Shown piece by piece: positions 53,120-63,551 of a DNA stretch of 64,000 nt. The notes beneath the pieces were generated by a model. The model did not search any database and had not been told where the DNA came from. It was given only the letters and a program-made list of their open reading frames with translations. A program made the position numbers and the translations under genes. This DNA comes from Paralcaligenes sp. KSB-10. Lineage in GTDB: Bacteria > Pseudomonadota > Gammaproteobacteria > Burkholderiales > Burkholderiaceae_B. The stretch is from positions 3,782,001 to 3,846,000 of the forward strand of contig NZ_CP089848.1 in the NCBI RefSeq assembly GCF_021266465.1, written 5' to 3'. Positions within the stretch are counted from its first letter, which is position 1; each line of letters starts with the position of its first letter.

Positions 53120-54010
53120 CTAATAGAATCTTTTTTCGCCCTCGGGGCGGGTTTTAAATCGTCGGTGCACCCAATAATACTGGGGAGGGTCCGGCCTGAC
53201 CCAATTTTCGATCAGGTGGTTGATGCGCCCCGTGGCGTGCTCGAGGCTTTCTTCGCCCGGAAAGTCTTCGAGCGGCGGCAGCACCTGAACGGTATAACGG
53301 CCGGTTTCGAGGTCCAGCTTGCTGACAATGGGTACGACCGCCGCCTGCCACGATTTGGCAATTTGCGCCGTCGCTGGAATGGTTGCGGCCTGGACGCCAA
53401 AAAAAGGCAGGAACAGGGCGCCTTGGCGGCCGAAATCCATGTCCGGCAGGTAATAGATTGGCACACCGGCGCGCAACTGTCGAATCAGGCCGCGTACGCC
53501 GTCTTTGCGGCTGACCAGGCGCACGTCGTTGAAGCGGCCGCGGCCTTCGCGCACCAGTTGATCGACGTCTCTGTCGCTTTGCGGCGTATACAGGGTAGCG
53601 GAATGCAGCAGGAACTCCGACAGGCGGGTGGCGGCGGCATCAAGGGCGATGAAGTGCGGCGCCAGCATGATGATGCGGCGTTTGGCCGCGAGCAACTGTT
53701 CCAGGTGTTCCAGCCCCGTGATATGTATGGTTTCGCGAATGGTTTCCGGCCGGCCGAACCAGAACAGGCCGCGATCAATGACCGACTGCGCGAGCAAATA
53801 GAAGTGCCGCCGCAGCCAGGCTTCCCGTTCAGCGGCGGAGCTGTCGGGAAAACACAAGGCCAGATTGGTCCTGACGATATGAGCCCGGGATCGCAGAAGT
53901 TTGGGCGTGAGCCAGCCGAGGGCTAGCCCCCAGCGCCGCCGGGTGGCGCTGCCGCACCGGCCGAAATAGGAAAAAATCGCTCTCAGCAGATTCAGTTTGT
54001 TGAATGTCAT
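53120..54010 (-). CDS. Lipid A biosynthesis lauroyl/myristoyl acyltransferase (LpxL/HtrB family)
   Basis: A 296-residue inner-membrane acyltransferase. The catalytic H-x4-D is HFIALDA near residue 119, followed by YTPQSD and YYLPDMDFGRQGALFLPFFG, typical of late lipid A acyltransferases. It adds a secondary acyl chain to Kdo-lipid A. It follows a second member of the same family by three bases; the two probably add different chains. Confidence 0.9.
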   Translation of the reverse strand: MTFNKLNLLRAIFSYFGRCGSATRRRWGLALGWLTPKLLRSRAHIVRTNLALCFPDSSAAEREAWLRRHFYLLAQSVIDRGLFWFGRPETIRETIHITGLEHLEQLLAAKRRIIMLAPHFIALDAAATRLSEFLLHSATLYTPQSDRDVDQLVREGRGRFNDVRLVSRKDGVRGLIRQLRAGVPIYYLPDMDFGRQGALFLPFFGVQAATIPATAQIAKSWQAAVVPIVSKLDLETGRYTVQVLPPLEDFPGEESLEHATGRINHLIENWVRPDPPQYYWVHRRFKTRPEGEKRFY

Positions 54011-54013
54011 GTT

Positions 54014-54862
54014 TCATTGGATCTGAGGGGGTGGCGGGGCGCCTTTTGGTGTTTTGTAGCGGTTATAGCTCCACAGATATTGCCTGGGACAGCGGCGGAT
54101 CAGGGTTTCCATGGCTTGGTTGATCAGGGCCGCCTGTTCATGCGCATCGCCAGGCAAAGGTTCGGGCAACCGCAGGTAGTGGATGCGCCAGCCCTTGCCC
54201 CAGGGCAGGCGTTCGCCCGCCGTCAGGATGACGGCCACGCCGGTCTGGACGGCCAGTTTGCCGGCCAGGGTCATGGTATAGGCGGGTTTACCGAAAAAAG
54301 GCGCCCAGACCCCGTCGCCGCTGCCGGGTGCCTGGTCGGGCAGCATGCCGACGGCCTCGCCGCGTTTCAGGGCTCGAACGAACTCGCGCACGCCCTGCAG
54401 ATTGGCCGGCACGGCATTGAGCTGCGGGGTATTGCGGGCGCTTTCCATGACCGGCGCCAAAAAGGCTTTGCGCGGCGGCCTGAACATGACGGTGATGGGG
54501 CCGTGGCGCGTCAGATAGCGGGCGGTCACCTCAAAGCACCCCAGGTGAGGGGTCAGGTACAAGATGCCGCGTCCCTCGCTCAGGGCGGCGTCGACCACGG
54601 CGTTGTCGCTGGTAACCACTTTGTCGAGGCTTTGCCGGTTGCGCAGCCAGACCTTGGGCAGTTCCATGATCATGGCGCCTGTTTCGGCCGCAGCCTGGCG
54701 AGCGAAGGCCGCGCCCGGGTAGCCTGCCTGCCGGGCATTGCTTTGCAGGCGCCGACGGTATTTTCCCGGGAAGGCATACACCAGGCGGCCGCCGATGCGG
54801 CCTATGCCATGCAGTATGGGCAGAGGCACGGCGGCGAGCAAGCGGAACAAGGCCAGCAGCAT
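54014..54862 (-). CDS. Second LpxL/LpxM-family lipid A acyltransferase
   Basis: A 282-residue paralog of the downstream gene with an N-terminal membrane helix. Its catalytic motif is HLGCFEV, an H-x4-E form instead of the H-x4-D of its neighbour, and GMLPDQAPGSGDGVWAPFFG follows. The substitution is common in this family and does not imply loss of function. Together the pair would give a hexa-acylated lipid A, but chain lengths cannot be read. Confidence 0.88.
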   Translation of the reverse strand: MLLALFRLLAAVPLPILHGIGRIGGRLVYAFPGKYRRRLQSNARQAGYPGAAFARQAAAETGAMIMELPKVWLRNRQSLDKVVTSDNAVVDAALSEGRGILYLTPHLGCFEVTARYLTRHGPITVMFRPPRKAFLAPVMESARNTPQLNAVPANLQGVREFVRALKRGEAVGMLPDQAPGSGDGVWAPFFGKPAYTMTLAGKLAVQTGVAVILTAGERLPWGKGWRIHYLRLPEPLPGDAHEQAALINQAMETLIRRCPRQYLWSYNRYKTPKGAPPPPQIQ

Positions 54863-55109
54863 AAAACGACAATAACCCTTTTAGAATCAGTGTAAAAACG
54901 CATTTTTCTGTATTTTCGCTTAAAATACATTTCATCGCTGAGTTAACCGACAACTTGCGGAGCGATGGTCGTGCCGTTTGCAAGAATGGCCTGGCCTAAA
55001 AACCGCTAAAGCGTCGCGCCCCGTTTCAATGCTATACGCTACCCGAGGTGCAACGCATACCGTTCAACCTCAAGGCTGTTCATGCAGCCATTTCAAGGAA
55101 CGTATTGCC

Positions 55110-56285
<1,176 letters not shown>

Positions 56286-56291
56286 TCCGGA

Positions 56292-56315
56292 GCGCACCCC
56301 TTTGTCGGGGTGCGC
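56292..56315 (+). terminator. Strong hairpin after metK
   Basis: A perfect 9-bp GC stem (GCGCACCCC with GGGGTGCGC) around a 6-base loop starts 6 bases after the metK stop. No T-run follows; it may reduce read-through into the DUF1289 gene or stabilise the metK mRNA. Confidence 0.5.
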
Positions 56316-56346
56316 GTTCGGGCAGTGCCTGGAAGGAGTTTTCATT

Positions 56347-56562
56347 TTGGCTGACACGATCTTCAATCCCGATAGCAGCCGTAGTCTCAAGCCCAGCGAT
56401 TCGCCTTGCGTGGCGGTGTGCTCTACCTTGTATGACGAAATATGCCGGGGTTGCGGACGTACCACCATGGAAGTCGCCAACTGGGTTTTCCTGTCCGATG
56501 AGGAAAAAAGCGCGATCTGGTTGCGCATCAAGGCGCAGGGCTACCCACGACGCAAGGGCTGA
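56347..56562 (+). CDS. DUF1289 small protein
   Basis: A 71-residue protein with the DUF1289 cysteine pattern: SPCVAVCSTLYDEICRGCGR, then EVANWVFLSDEEKSAIWLRI. The four cysteines may bind a metal or Fe-S centre. The start is taken as TTG at 56347 because GGAAGGAG lies 8 bases before it and no ATG is available. It lies between metK and the SAH riboswitch. Function unknown. Confidence 0.8.
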   Translation: MADTIFNPDSSRSLKPSDSPCVAVCSTLYDEICRGCGRTTMEVANWVFLSDEEKSAIWLRIKAQGYPRRKG

Positions 56563-56593
56563 AAAAAACGGCGCGACTGCGCTACAATTCGAC

Positions 56594-56684
56594 TTTCCTG
56601 AGGAGCGCTGCGACGGGTCTGGGCCGCATAGTCCACACGCCCGCTAGGCTCAGGAAACGTTTCTCGATTCAACGGCGCTCATCA
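56594..56684 (+). promoter_or_regulatory. S-adenosylhomocysteine (SAH) riboswitch upstream of ahcY
   Basis: The sequence matches the SAH riboswitch family. P1 pairs TTTCCTGAG (56594-56602) with CTCAGGAAA (56649-56657); the conserved GAGGAGCGCTGCGAC follows P1; and the pseudoknot pairs GAGCGC (56603-56608) with GCGCTC (56675-56680). It turns on expression when S-adenosylhomocysteine accumulates, which is the substrate of the AhcY enzyme encoded 77 bases downstream. Confidence 0.93.
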
Positions 56685-56761
56685 TCTCCTGTACCGCAGG
56701 CGAAGGTGGGCAGTTCCGTATCTTTGCTCCTTTCCCCGTACAGGTTTATTGGATTAGAACC

Positions 56762-58177
56762 ATGAACACTGTCGCTGAAACTGTTTTTTCCGATTACAAA
56801 ATTGCCGATATCGGCCTGGCAGGCTGGGGCCGCCGCGAAATCGCCATCGCCGAAACCGAAATGCCTGGCCTGATGGCAACCCGCGAGGAATACGCACGCG
56901 CGCAACCCCTGAAAGGGGCACGTATTGCCGGCAGCTTGCACATGACGATTCAAACCGCCGTGCTGATCGAAACCCTGGTTGCCCTGGGAGCCGAGGTGCG
57001 CTGGGCATCGTGCAACATTTTTTCAACGCAAGACCATGCCGCCGCCGCGATCGCCGCCGGCGGCACGGCCGTGTTTGCCGTCAAGGGCGAAACGCTTGAA
57101 GACTACTGGCAATACACGCATAAAATCTTCGAATGGCCGGGCCAGCAGGCCAATATGATCCTGGACGACGGCGGCGACGCCACCACGCTGCTGCACCTGG
57201 GCACCAAGGCCGAATCGGATCCGGCGGTGCTCAACAAGCCAGGCAGCGAAGAAGAGCGCGTACTTTTTGCGGCCATCAAGGCCCAGCTCAAGACCGATCC
57301 CAAGTGGTATTCCACGCGCCTGAAAGAAATCAAGGGTGTTACCGAAGAAACCACGACCGGCGTGCATCGCCTGTACCAAATGGCCCAGAAAGGCGAGCTT
57401 GCCATTCCCGCCATCAATGTGAACGATTCGGTCACCAAGTCCAAGTTCGACAATCTTTACGGCTGCCGTGAATCGCTGGTCGATGGCATCAAGCGCGCCA
57501 CCGATGTCATGGTTGCGGGCAAGGTTGCCGTGGTCTGCGGTTTTGGCGATGTGGGCAAGGGCTGCGCCCAAGCCTTGTCGGCCTTGCGCGCCCAGGTCTG
57601 GGTTACCGAGATCGATCCGATTTGCGCTTTGCAGGCTTCCATGGAAGGTTATAAAGTCGTCACGCTCGACGAGGCGGTGGGCCATGCCGACATCTTTGTG
57701 ACGGCCACCGGCAACTATCACGTCATTACGCGCGAGCATATGGATCGCATGAAAGATCAGGCCATTGTTTGCAATATCGGCCACTTCGACAATGAAATCG
57801 ATGTGGCAGCCATAGAAGATCTGCAATGGGAAGAGGTCAAGCCCCAGGTCGATCACGTGATTTTCCCCGACGGCAAGCGTATCATTTTGCTGGCCAAAGG
57901 CCGTTTGGTGAACCTGGGTTGCGCCACCGGCCATCCTTCATTTGTGATGTCGGCCTCGTTTACCAATCAGACCATTGCCCAAATCGAGCTCTACACGCGC
58001 GGCGAGGCTTATAAAACCGGCCAGGTTTATGTCTTGCCCAAGCATCTGGACGAAAAAGTGGCACGCCTGCATCTTAAAAAACTGGGTGTGCAACTGACCC
58101 AGTTGCGTCCGGATCAGGCCGACTACATTAGTGTGCCGGTAAACGGTCCGTACAAAGCGGATCACTACCGTTATTAA
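56762..58177 (+). CDS. ahcY: S-adenosylhomocysteine hydrolase (adenosylhomocysteinase)
   Basis: A 471-residue NAD-dependent hydrolase that splits S-adenosylhomocysteine to adenosine and homocysteine. The NAD site is [16 protein letters not shown] near residue 257; substrate-binding parts are NPGSEEE-like [24 protein letters not shown] and [12 protein letters not shown]. The C-terminus ends KADHYRY with the conserved Lys and Tyr that reach the neighbouring subunit's NAD. It is controlled by the SAH riboswitch. Confidence 0.97.
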   Translation: MNTVAETVFSDYKIADIGLAGWGRREIAIAETEMPGLMATREEYARAQPLKGARIAGSLHMTIQTAVLIETLVALGAEVRWASCNIFSTQDHAAAAIAAGGTAVFAVKGETLEDYWQYTHKIFEWPGQQANMILDDGGDATTLLHLGTKAESDPAVLNKPGSEEERVLFAAIKAQLKTDPKWYSTRLKEIKGVTEETTTGVHRLYQMAQKGELAIPAINVNDSVTKSKFDNLYGCRESLVDGIKRATDVMVAGKVAVVCGFGDVGKGCAQALSALRAQVWVTEIDPICALQASMEGYKVVTLDEAVGHADIFVTATGNYHVITREHMDRMKDQAIVCNIGHFDNEIDVAAIEDLQWEEVKPQVDHVIFPDGKRIILLAKGRLVNLGCATGHPSFVMSASFTNQTIAQIELYTRGEAYKTGQVYVLPKHLDEKVARLHLKKLGVQLTQLRPDQADYISVPVNGPYKADHYRY

Positions 58178-58253
58178 ACTCGGGGCATTCATGCCAAGGT
58201 GCGGCGTTGTCTGCCGCATTTTGCGGCTGATGCCTTAAAACGGAGCGTCAAAG

Positions 58254-58592
58254 ATGGAAATCATTCTGGTCTGGATTTTGAACGCGGTTGCGCTGCTGGT
58301 CGTGGCGTATATCTTGCCTGGCATTACTGTTTCGTCGTTCGGGTCGGCGCTCATTGCCGCGCTGGTATTGGGCCTGCTCAATACGCTGGTCAAGCCGGTG
58401 CTCATATTGCTGACGCTGCCGATAACCATAGTCACGCTGGGCCTGTTTTTACTGGTGCTCAATGCGCTGGTATTCTGGTTTGCGGGTTCAATCCTGAAAG
58501 GCTTCCACGTCAACGGCTTCTGGTGGGCTGTGCTGGGGGCGTTTGTCTATAGCATCGTTTCGGGGCTGTTGTCGAGGTTGTTGGGTCAATGA
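58254..58592 (+). CDS. Four-helix small membrane protein (phage holin family 4-like, PF04020)
   Basis: A 112-residue protein with four membrane helices and the family pieces LVVAYILPGITVSSFGSALIAA, cited as YILPGITVSSFG, and LNTLVKPVLILLTLPI. It is listed as holin-like but no phage gene is near, and such proteins are widespread in bacteria with unknown role. Its stop overlaps the metF start as ATGA, so the two are co-translated. Confidence 0.8.
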   Translation: MEIILVWILNAVALLVVAYILPGITVSSFGSALIAALVLGLLNTLVKPVLILLTLPITIVTLGLFLLVLNALVFWFAGSILKGFHVNGFWWAVLGAFVYSIVSGLLSRLLGQ

Positions 58593-59422
58593 GTTTCAAA
58601 CACGCCATCAGCCTGGAATTTTTCCCTCCGCGCGATATTGCGGCACAAGAAAAACTGGTGCGCTCGGCCAAGCAGTTGCTGGCCTTGCAGCCCAGTTATG
58701 TCAGCGTCACTTTCGGCGCCGGGGGCTCGACCCGCTCGGGTACGGCCGACACGATAAGCCTGATGCAGAACCTGGGCTACGATGCGGCTCCGCACCTGTC
58801 TTGCATAGGTTCCAGCCGCAAAGTGCTGACCGAAATCCTGGACGCCTACCGCGCCGCGGGAATCCGGCGCATCGTGGCCTTGCGCGGCGATATTCCGTCG
58901 GGCATGGGGGGCGACGCGGGCGAACTGCGCTATGCCAGCGATCTGGTGAGTTTCATCCGGGAACACAGCGGCGACTGGTTTCATATCGAGGTTGCGGCTT
59001 ATCCGGAAATGCACCCGCAGGCGCTCACGTCTTTCGACGATCTGAACCATTTTGTTACCAAGGTGCAGGCCGGGGCGAATAGCGCGATCACGCAGTATTT
59101 TTTCAATGTCGATGCGTATTTCGATTTCGTGAATCGGGCACAGGCCAAAGGGGTTTCAATACCTATTGTGCCGGGCATCATGCCGATTACCAATCATTCG
59201 CAGCTGGTGCGTTTTTCGACCATGTGCGGAGCGGAAATTCCACGCTGGATCCGTCTGCGCCTGGCTGAATTTGGCGATGATCGTGCGTCGATCAAGGCGT
59301 TCGGGGTCGATGTGATTACGCAGATGTGCCAGCGTCTGCTCGACCAGGGGGCGCCGGGTTTGCATTTTTATACGCTTAATAACGCCGATGTAACCCAGGC
59401 CATTCATCGCGGTTTGCGCTGA
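58589..59422 (+). CDS. metF: Methylenetetrahydrofolate reductase
   Basis: A 277-residue flavoenzyme reducing methylene-THF to methyl-THF for methionine synthesis. Typical pieces are ISLEFFPPRD, VSVTFGAGGSTR, VALRGDIP and NSAITQYFFNVDAYFDFV. With metK and ahcY it forms the folate arm of the activated-methyl cycle. The start overlaps the upstream gene by four bases. Confidence 0.95.
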   Translation: MSFKHAISLEFFPPRDIAAQEKLVRSAKQLLALQPSYVSVTFGAGGSTRSGTADTISLMQNLGYDAAPHLSCIGSSRKVLTEILDAYRAAGIRRIVALRGDIPSGMGGDAGELRYASDLVSFIREHSGDWFHIEVAAYPEMHPQALTSFDDLNHFVTKVQAGANSAITQYFFNVDAYFDFVNRAQAKGVSIPIVPGIMPITNHSQLVRFSTMCGAEIPRWIRLRLAEFGDDRASIKAFGVDVITQMCQRLLDQGAPGLHFYTLNNADVTQAIHRGLR

Positions 59423-59438
59423 ACTGTAGATACCGTTC

Positions 59439-59489
59439 TTAAGACGCGGGGGCGGCGGCCCTGGTGGCCGCCCCTCTGGGCCGTCTTAA
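59439..59489. terminator. Bidirectional hairpin between metF and the cyclo-ligase gene
   Basis: TTAAGACG (59439-59446) pairs with CGTCTTAA (59482-59489), and inside GGCGGC-type arms pair around CTGGT. The right arm overlaps the cyclo-ligase stop codon. The flank TTCTTAAGACGCGGGGG is like the left flank of hairpin repeat C1. It is a likely terminator for both convergent genes. Confidence 0.7.
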
Positions 59490-60118
59490 ACCAGTATAGG
59501 CGCCGGTACTGCCCAGCCTTTGTCTGTGAGGATGGCGTCGAGCCGGATGTCGTGTGCCGCGGGGACATAGCTTTGGTTCGACAGGTCGCCGCATGCCCAG
59601 GCAATGCCTATGGTCGTGCAGCGATGGGATTGCGACTTGAGCGCGGCCAGGGTGCGGTCGTAATAGCCCTTGCCGTAGCCGACGCGATCGCCCTGGCGGG
59701 TGTAGCCCAAAGTCGGCACCAGCATCAGATCCGGAGGCGGAGCGGGTGCGCCCTGCGGTTCGGCAATCCCGTAGGATCCGGTGGCCATGGGGGTGTCGGG
59801 TGTCCACAGGCGGAATTCCAGCGCTGCGTTCGGGGCAGCCACCACCGGCAGAGACACCGTAAGGCCTTCCTCCTCCACCCATTGATGCAGCAAGGGTTGG
59901 AGCTCGGGTTCTTCTTCCAGGGACCAGAATGCGGCAATGTGCCGGGGTGCGGGCCGGTTGGCCTGCCGCAGGGCGGCGCGCGTTGTGGCCAGCCATGTAA
60001 ACAGGCGCCCTCTGATGAGCAGGGCTCCCCGATGCCGATCAATGGGACTCATGTCGGTGCGCAACTGTTTTAGTCGCGCCCGGAGAGGGACTGCGGTATT
60101 CTCTATGCTGTTATTCAT
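59486..60118 (-). CDS. 5-formyltetrahydrofolate cyclo-ligase
   Basis: A 210-residue ATP-dependent enzyme of the FAU1/YgfA family. The C-terminal folate/ATP motif is GYGKGYYDRTLA, preceded by LMLVPTLGYTRQGDRVG; the N-terminal RHRGALLIRGRLF region carries the usual basic residues. It recycles 5-formyl-THF into the one-carbon pool, which fits the adjacent metF. It is divergent from the transglycosylase gene with a 27-base gap. Confidence 0.93.
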   Translation of the reverse strand: MNNSIENTAVPLRARLKQLRTDMSPIDRHRGALLIRGRLFTWLATTRAALRQANRPAPRHIAAFWSLEEEPELQPLLHQWVEEEGLTVSLPVVAAPNAALEFRLWTPDTPMATGSYGIAEPQGAPAPPPDLMLVPTLGYTRQGDRVGYGKGYYDRTLAALKSQSHRCTTIGIAWACGDLSNQSYVPAAHDIRLDAILTDKGWAVPAPILV

Positions 60119-60145
60119 GGGTGATGTTATCGGGGTCGGGACACG

Positions 60146-62254
60146 ATGTTATTGAAGCAAAGACAAAGGTATCAGAAAAAGCAAAATCTTTCCGGCATAA
60201 CCTTTCGCACGCTGTCGCGCAGGAGCTGGTGGCTTGCGCTTTCGTTGGGTCTGGCCGGCTGTGCGGGTGCAAAGCTGCCCGACAACACCGCCAGCGCCAC
60301 CACGGCGCCGCCGTCCTTGCAAGCCTCTCTCGAGCCGATCTTGCCCTCGGCGCCTGCGCCCTTGCCTTCACTAGCGGCATCGCCCGGCGCCGAGCAGGCG
60401 CTGATTGATTCGCGTGCCGCCATGCAGAGCCGGCAATGGGACAGGCTCGCCGCGTTGGTGCCACAGGCCAAGGGCGATCCATTGCTGGGCGATTACCCCA
60501 CTTACTGGTATTTGCGCCAACAACTCCAGGATTCCACGGTACCGGCGCCTACCGCCGAGCTGCAGCAGTTCCTGTCGACCACCCATGATGAATATCTGGC
60601 TGATCGCCTCAAGGCCGACTGGATTCTTGCCGCGGCCCGCACCGGCGACTATGCAACGATAAATCGCCTGGGCCCTGTGGTGGTCAGTAATGCGCAAGTC
60701 GAATGCGCCCGCTTGCAGGCGCAGGCCATGACGGGGCAGCGGGTGTCCGCGGCACAGGCGGTGGCGGCGTTCGCGCCGGGACGCACCTGCTGGGCTTTGC
60801 TTGATTTGCTCGTTACCAGCAAAGTGGTGGGATGGTCGCAGCTCGAGCCCATGTTGCGCGCCGCAATCGAAAACAATAAAACCGGCGATGCGCAGCGACT
60901 GGCCGATGAAATGTTTTCCCCGTCCGAAATGGTCGCGTATCGGGCGCTTATGAAAAACCCCAAGCAGTGGCTCGCTTCGCAGAAGGCGCCTGGATCGCAG
61001 GCGCAAATCGAACTTGTCACGCTGGCCCTGGCGCGTCTGGCACGCAGTTCCGATCGAGACTCCGCGGCCGACTATGTCGAAAGCAAATGGTCCAGGGTGT
61101 TGCCCAAGGCCAATATCGAATGGGTATGGGGGCAGTTCGGGCTGATGTCCGCGCTTAATCTCGAAAACCAGGCTGTGCAGTGGTATCGGCGTTCGGGCAA
61201 TGTGCCCATGACCGACTACAACCACGCCTGGGAAGTTCGCATCGAGTTGCGGCAAGGCAAAATCGATTGGCAAAGAGTGAAGCGCTCTATCGGTAAAATG
61301 TCGGCTGCGCAGCAGGCCGAGCCGGTCTGGACCTACTGGTACGGACGCGCCCTGGCGGCGCAGGGCGATCAGGCGGGAGCCAAGGCGCGCTATGTGTCGA
61401 TAGAAAAAGATTTGAATTTTTACGGCCAATTGGCCAATGAAGAGCTGGGCCGGCCCATACCAATTCCGCCCGCTCCGCCCGCGGTAACACCCTTGGAGCT
61501 GAACGTCGCGAGATCCAACACGGGCTTGCTGCGGGCCATCAAGCTGTTTCGCCTGGGATGGCGTCCCGAGGCAGTTCCGGAATGGAACTACACGCTCCGC
61601 GGCATGAGCGACCGTCAACTGTTGGCCGCTGCCGAGCTTGCCCGCCAGGAGCAGATTTTTGACCGGGTGGTGAACACCTCGTTGAAAACCAAACAGGAAA
61701 TCGACTTCAAGCAGCGGTTTATTGCGCCTTTCGAGGGGCGTGTTACCGAAAAGGCGCGCTTGATCAACCTGGATCCGGCCTGGGTATACGGGCTGATACG
61801 CCAGGAGTCGCGGTTTATTACCGATGCCCGCTCAAGTGTCGGGGCTTCGGGCCTGATGCAGCTTATGCCGGCGACAGCCCGTTGGGTGGCGCGCAAGATC
61901 GGCATGAACGACTTTACGCCTTCGTCGGTCAACGATTTCGACACCAATACGGTGCTGGGCACCAATTACCTGAGCATGGTGCTGCGAGACCTGAACGGCT
62001 CGCAGGTGCTGGCCACGGCGGGTTATAACGCCGGACCCCGGCGCTCGGTGCTATGGCGGTCCAAACTCAGCGGCCCTGTAGAGGGTGCGATCTTTGCCGA
62101 AACCATACCCTTCACCGAAACGCGTTTGTATGTCAAGAATGTGATGTCCAACGCCGCTTATTACTCCGCCATGTTCACGGGCCAGCCGCATTCCCTGAAA
62201 GCGAGGCTGGGGGTGATTTCCCCCGAGCCCAATGAGAAGGTCGATTTGCCGTAG
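60146..62254 (+). CDS. Lytic murein transglycosylase (Slt70 type)
   Basis: A 702-residue periplasmic lipoprotein-like enzyme (LALSLGLAGC, Cys38). A long alpha-superhelical part (about 60-520) is followed by the SLT domain: YGLIRQESRF with the catalytic Glu554, GASGLMQLMPATA, and TAGYNAGPRR. It cleaves peptidoglycan glycan strands with formation of anhydro-muramic ends. The ribosome site is weak; an alternative start is not evident. Confidence 0.92.
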   Translation: MLLKQRQRYQKKQNLSGITFRTLSRRSWWLALSLGLAGCAGAKLPDNTASATTAPPSLQASLEPILPSAPAPLPSLAASPGAEQALIDSRAAMQSRQWDRLAALVPQAKGDPLLGDYPTYWYLRQQLQDSTVPAPTAELQQFLSTTHDEYLADRLKADWILAAARTGDYATINRLGPVVVSNAQVECARLQAQAMTGQRVSAAQAVAAFAPGRTCWALLDLLVTSKVVGWSQLEPMLRAAIENNKTGDAQRLADEMFSPSEMVAYRALMKNPKQWLASQKAPGSQAQIELVTLALARLARSSDRDSAADYVESKWSRVLPKANIEWVWGQFGLMSALNLENQAVQWYRRSGNVPMTDYNHAWEVRIELRQGKIDWQRVKRSIGKMSAAQQAEPVWTYWYGRALAAQGDQAGAKARYVSIEKDLNFYGQLANEELGRPIPIPPAPPAVTPLELNVARSNTGLLRAIKLFRLGWRPEAVPEWNYTLRGMSDRQLLAAAELARQEQIFDRVVNTSLKTKQEIDFKQRFIAPFEGRVTEKARLINLDPAWVYGLIRQESRFITDARSSVGASGLMQLMPATARWVARKIGMNDFTPSSVNDFDTNTVLGTNYLSMVLRDLNGSQVLATAGYNAGPRRSVLWRSKLSGPVEGAIFAETIPFTETRLYVKNVMSNAAYYSAMFTGQPHSLKARLGVISPEPNEKVDLP

Positions 62255-62310
62255 ACCTGGCGGGCACAAGGCCGGCCTTACGGGATCCGCCCGCCACATA
62301 CCACTGAATA

Positions 62311-63435
62311 ATGAGCACACGCCAGACCGACAATGACTCTTGTACCCAGGGCCTCGACGTTTATATCGTCGGAGGCGCGGTGCGGGATCGCTTGCTGGGC
62401 CTGCCTGCCGGCGACCGCGACTGGGTAGTGGTGGGTGCCTCGCCGGAATTGATGGCCAGGCGCGGCTTCATTCCGGTGGGCGGCGATTTTCCGGTTTTCC
62501 TCCATCCGGAAACCAAGGAAGAATATGCGTTGGCGCGCACCGAGCGCAAGTCGGGGCGCGGCTACAAGGGTTTCACATTCTACGCCGGGCTCGATGTCAC
62601 GCTGGATGCCGATTTGAAGCGGCGGGACCTGACCGTCAATGCCATCGCCCAGGCGGCCGACGGCCATCTGGTGGATCCCCTGGGCGGGCAAGCGGATCTG
62701 AAGGCGAAGGTACTGCGCCATGTCGGACAGGCCTTTGTGGAAGATCCTGTGCGCTTGCTGCGCCTGGCCCGCTTCGCGGCGCGTTTCCACGATTTTTCCA
62801 TCGCGCCTGAAACGCTGGTGCTGGCGCGCAAACTGGTGACTGATGGCGAGGTGGATGCACTGGTGCCGGAACGGGTGTGGCGTGAAATGGTCAAGGGCCT
62901 GATGACGGGGCATCCGGGCCGCATGTTCCAGGTGCTTGAGTCCACGGGCGCCCTGGCCAGGGTTATGCCCGGCCTGGTGTTCAACGATGAGATCGATGGG
63001 CAACTGGCAGCGGCGGCGCGCGCGGGCTTGCCGCTTGCCTCGCGCTTTGCCTTGCTCTGCCGCTTGTCGGCGCGGCCCGAGGGCCTGGCCGCACATTTGC
63101 GCGCTCCGACCGAATGCCGGGACTATGCGCGCCTGTTGCCTGTGGTAGTGGCGGCGGTCCATGATGCGCGAAACGGCAGCGCTCCTGAAGGATGGCTGGA
63201 CCTCCTCGAACACTGCGACGCCTTGCGCAAGCCGGCGCGTTTCCTGGATCTGCTCAATGCCTCGGCCTGTGTGGCGATGGTTGATCTGGCTGCCTGGCAA
63301 GAGCGCGTGGCGGCGGTTCGATCGGTTGACGCGGGAGCCATTGCGAAGGCGTGTGGCGGCCAGGCCGGGCAAATCAAGGCGGCATTGCGCGAGGCGCGCT
63401 TGGAAGCGCTGGAGAGTAGTCGGGGGGTTGCTTAA
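62311..63435 (+). CDS. cca: CCA-adding tRNA nucleotidyltransferase
   Basis: A 374-residue class II nucleotidyltransferase. The active site is [24 protein letters not shown] (pieces [10 protein letters not shown] and DRDW); [11 protein letters not shown] and [16 protein letters not shown] follow. It builds or repairs the 3' CCA of tRNAs. The HD phosphohydrolase domain found at the C-terminus of E. coli Cca is not recognisable, so it may lack the 2',3'-phosphatase activities. Confidence 0.94.
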   Translation: MSTRQTDNDSCTQGLDVYIVGGAVRDRLLGLPAGDRDWVVVGASPELMARRGFIPVGGDFPVFLHPETKEEYALARTERKSGRGYKGFTFYAGLDVTLDADLKRRDLTVNAIAQAADGHLVDPLGGQADLKAKVLRHVGQAFVEDPVRLLRLARFAARFHDFSIAPETLVLARKLVTDGEVDALVPERVWREMVKGLMTGHPGRMFQVLESTGALARVMPGLVFNDEIDGQLAAAARAGLPLASRFALLCRLSARPEGLAAHLRAPTECRDYARLLPVVVAAVHDARNGSAPEGWLDLLEHCDALRKPARFLDLLNASACVAMVDLAAWQERVAAVRSVDAGAIAKACGGQAGQIKAALREARLEALESSRGVA

Positions 63436-63551
63436 TGCGGCTTGGTTTGGTTCGGCGCGCTTTTGGCTTCGTGCGCTGCGATGGGCGGGTATGGATTCCG
63501 GCCAGATCGTCGCTTTGCTCCTCAACCTGGCCTCCACCCACACCCGCCCAT

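Noticed and set aside
58254-58592. Prophage remnant suggested by the holin-family match
   Set aside because: No other phage genes are near, and the gene is translationally coupled to metF; the family is common in non-phage contexts.
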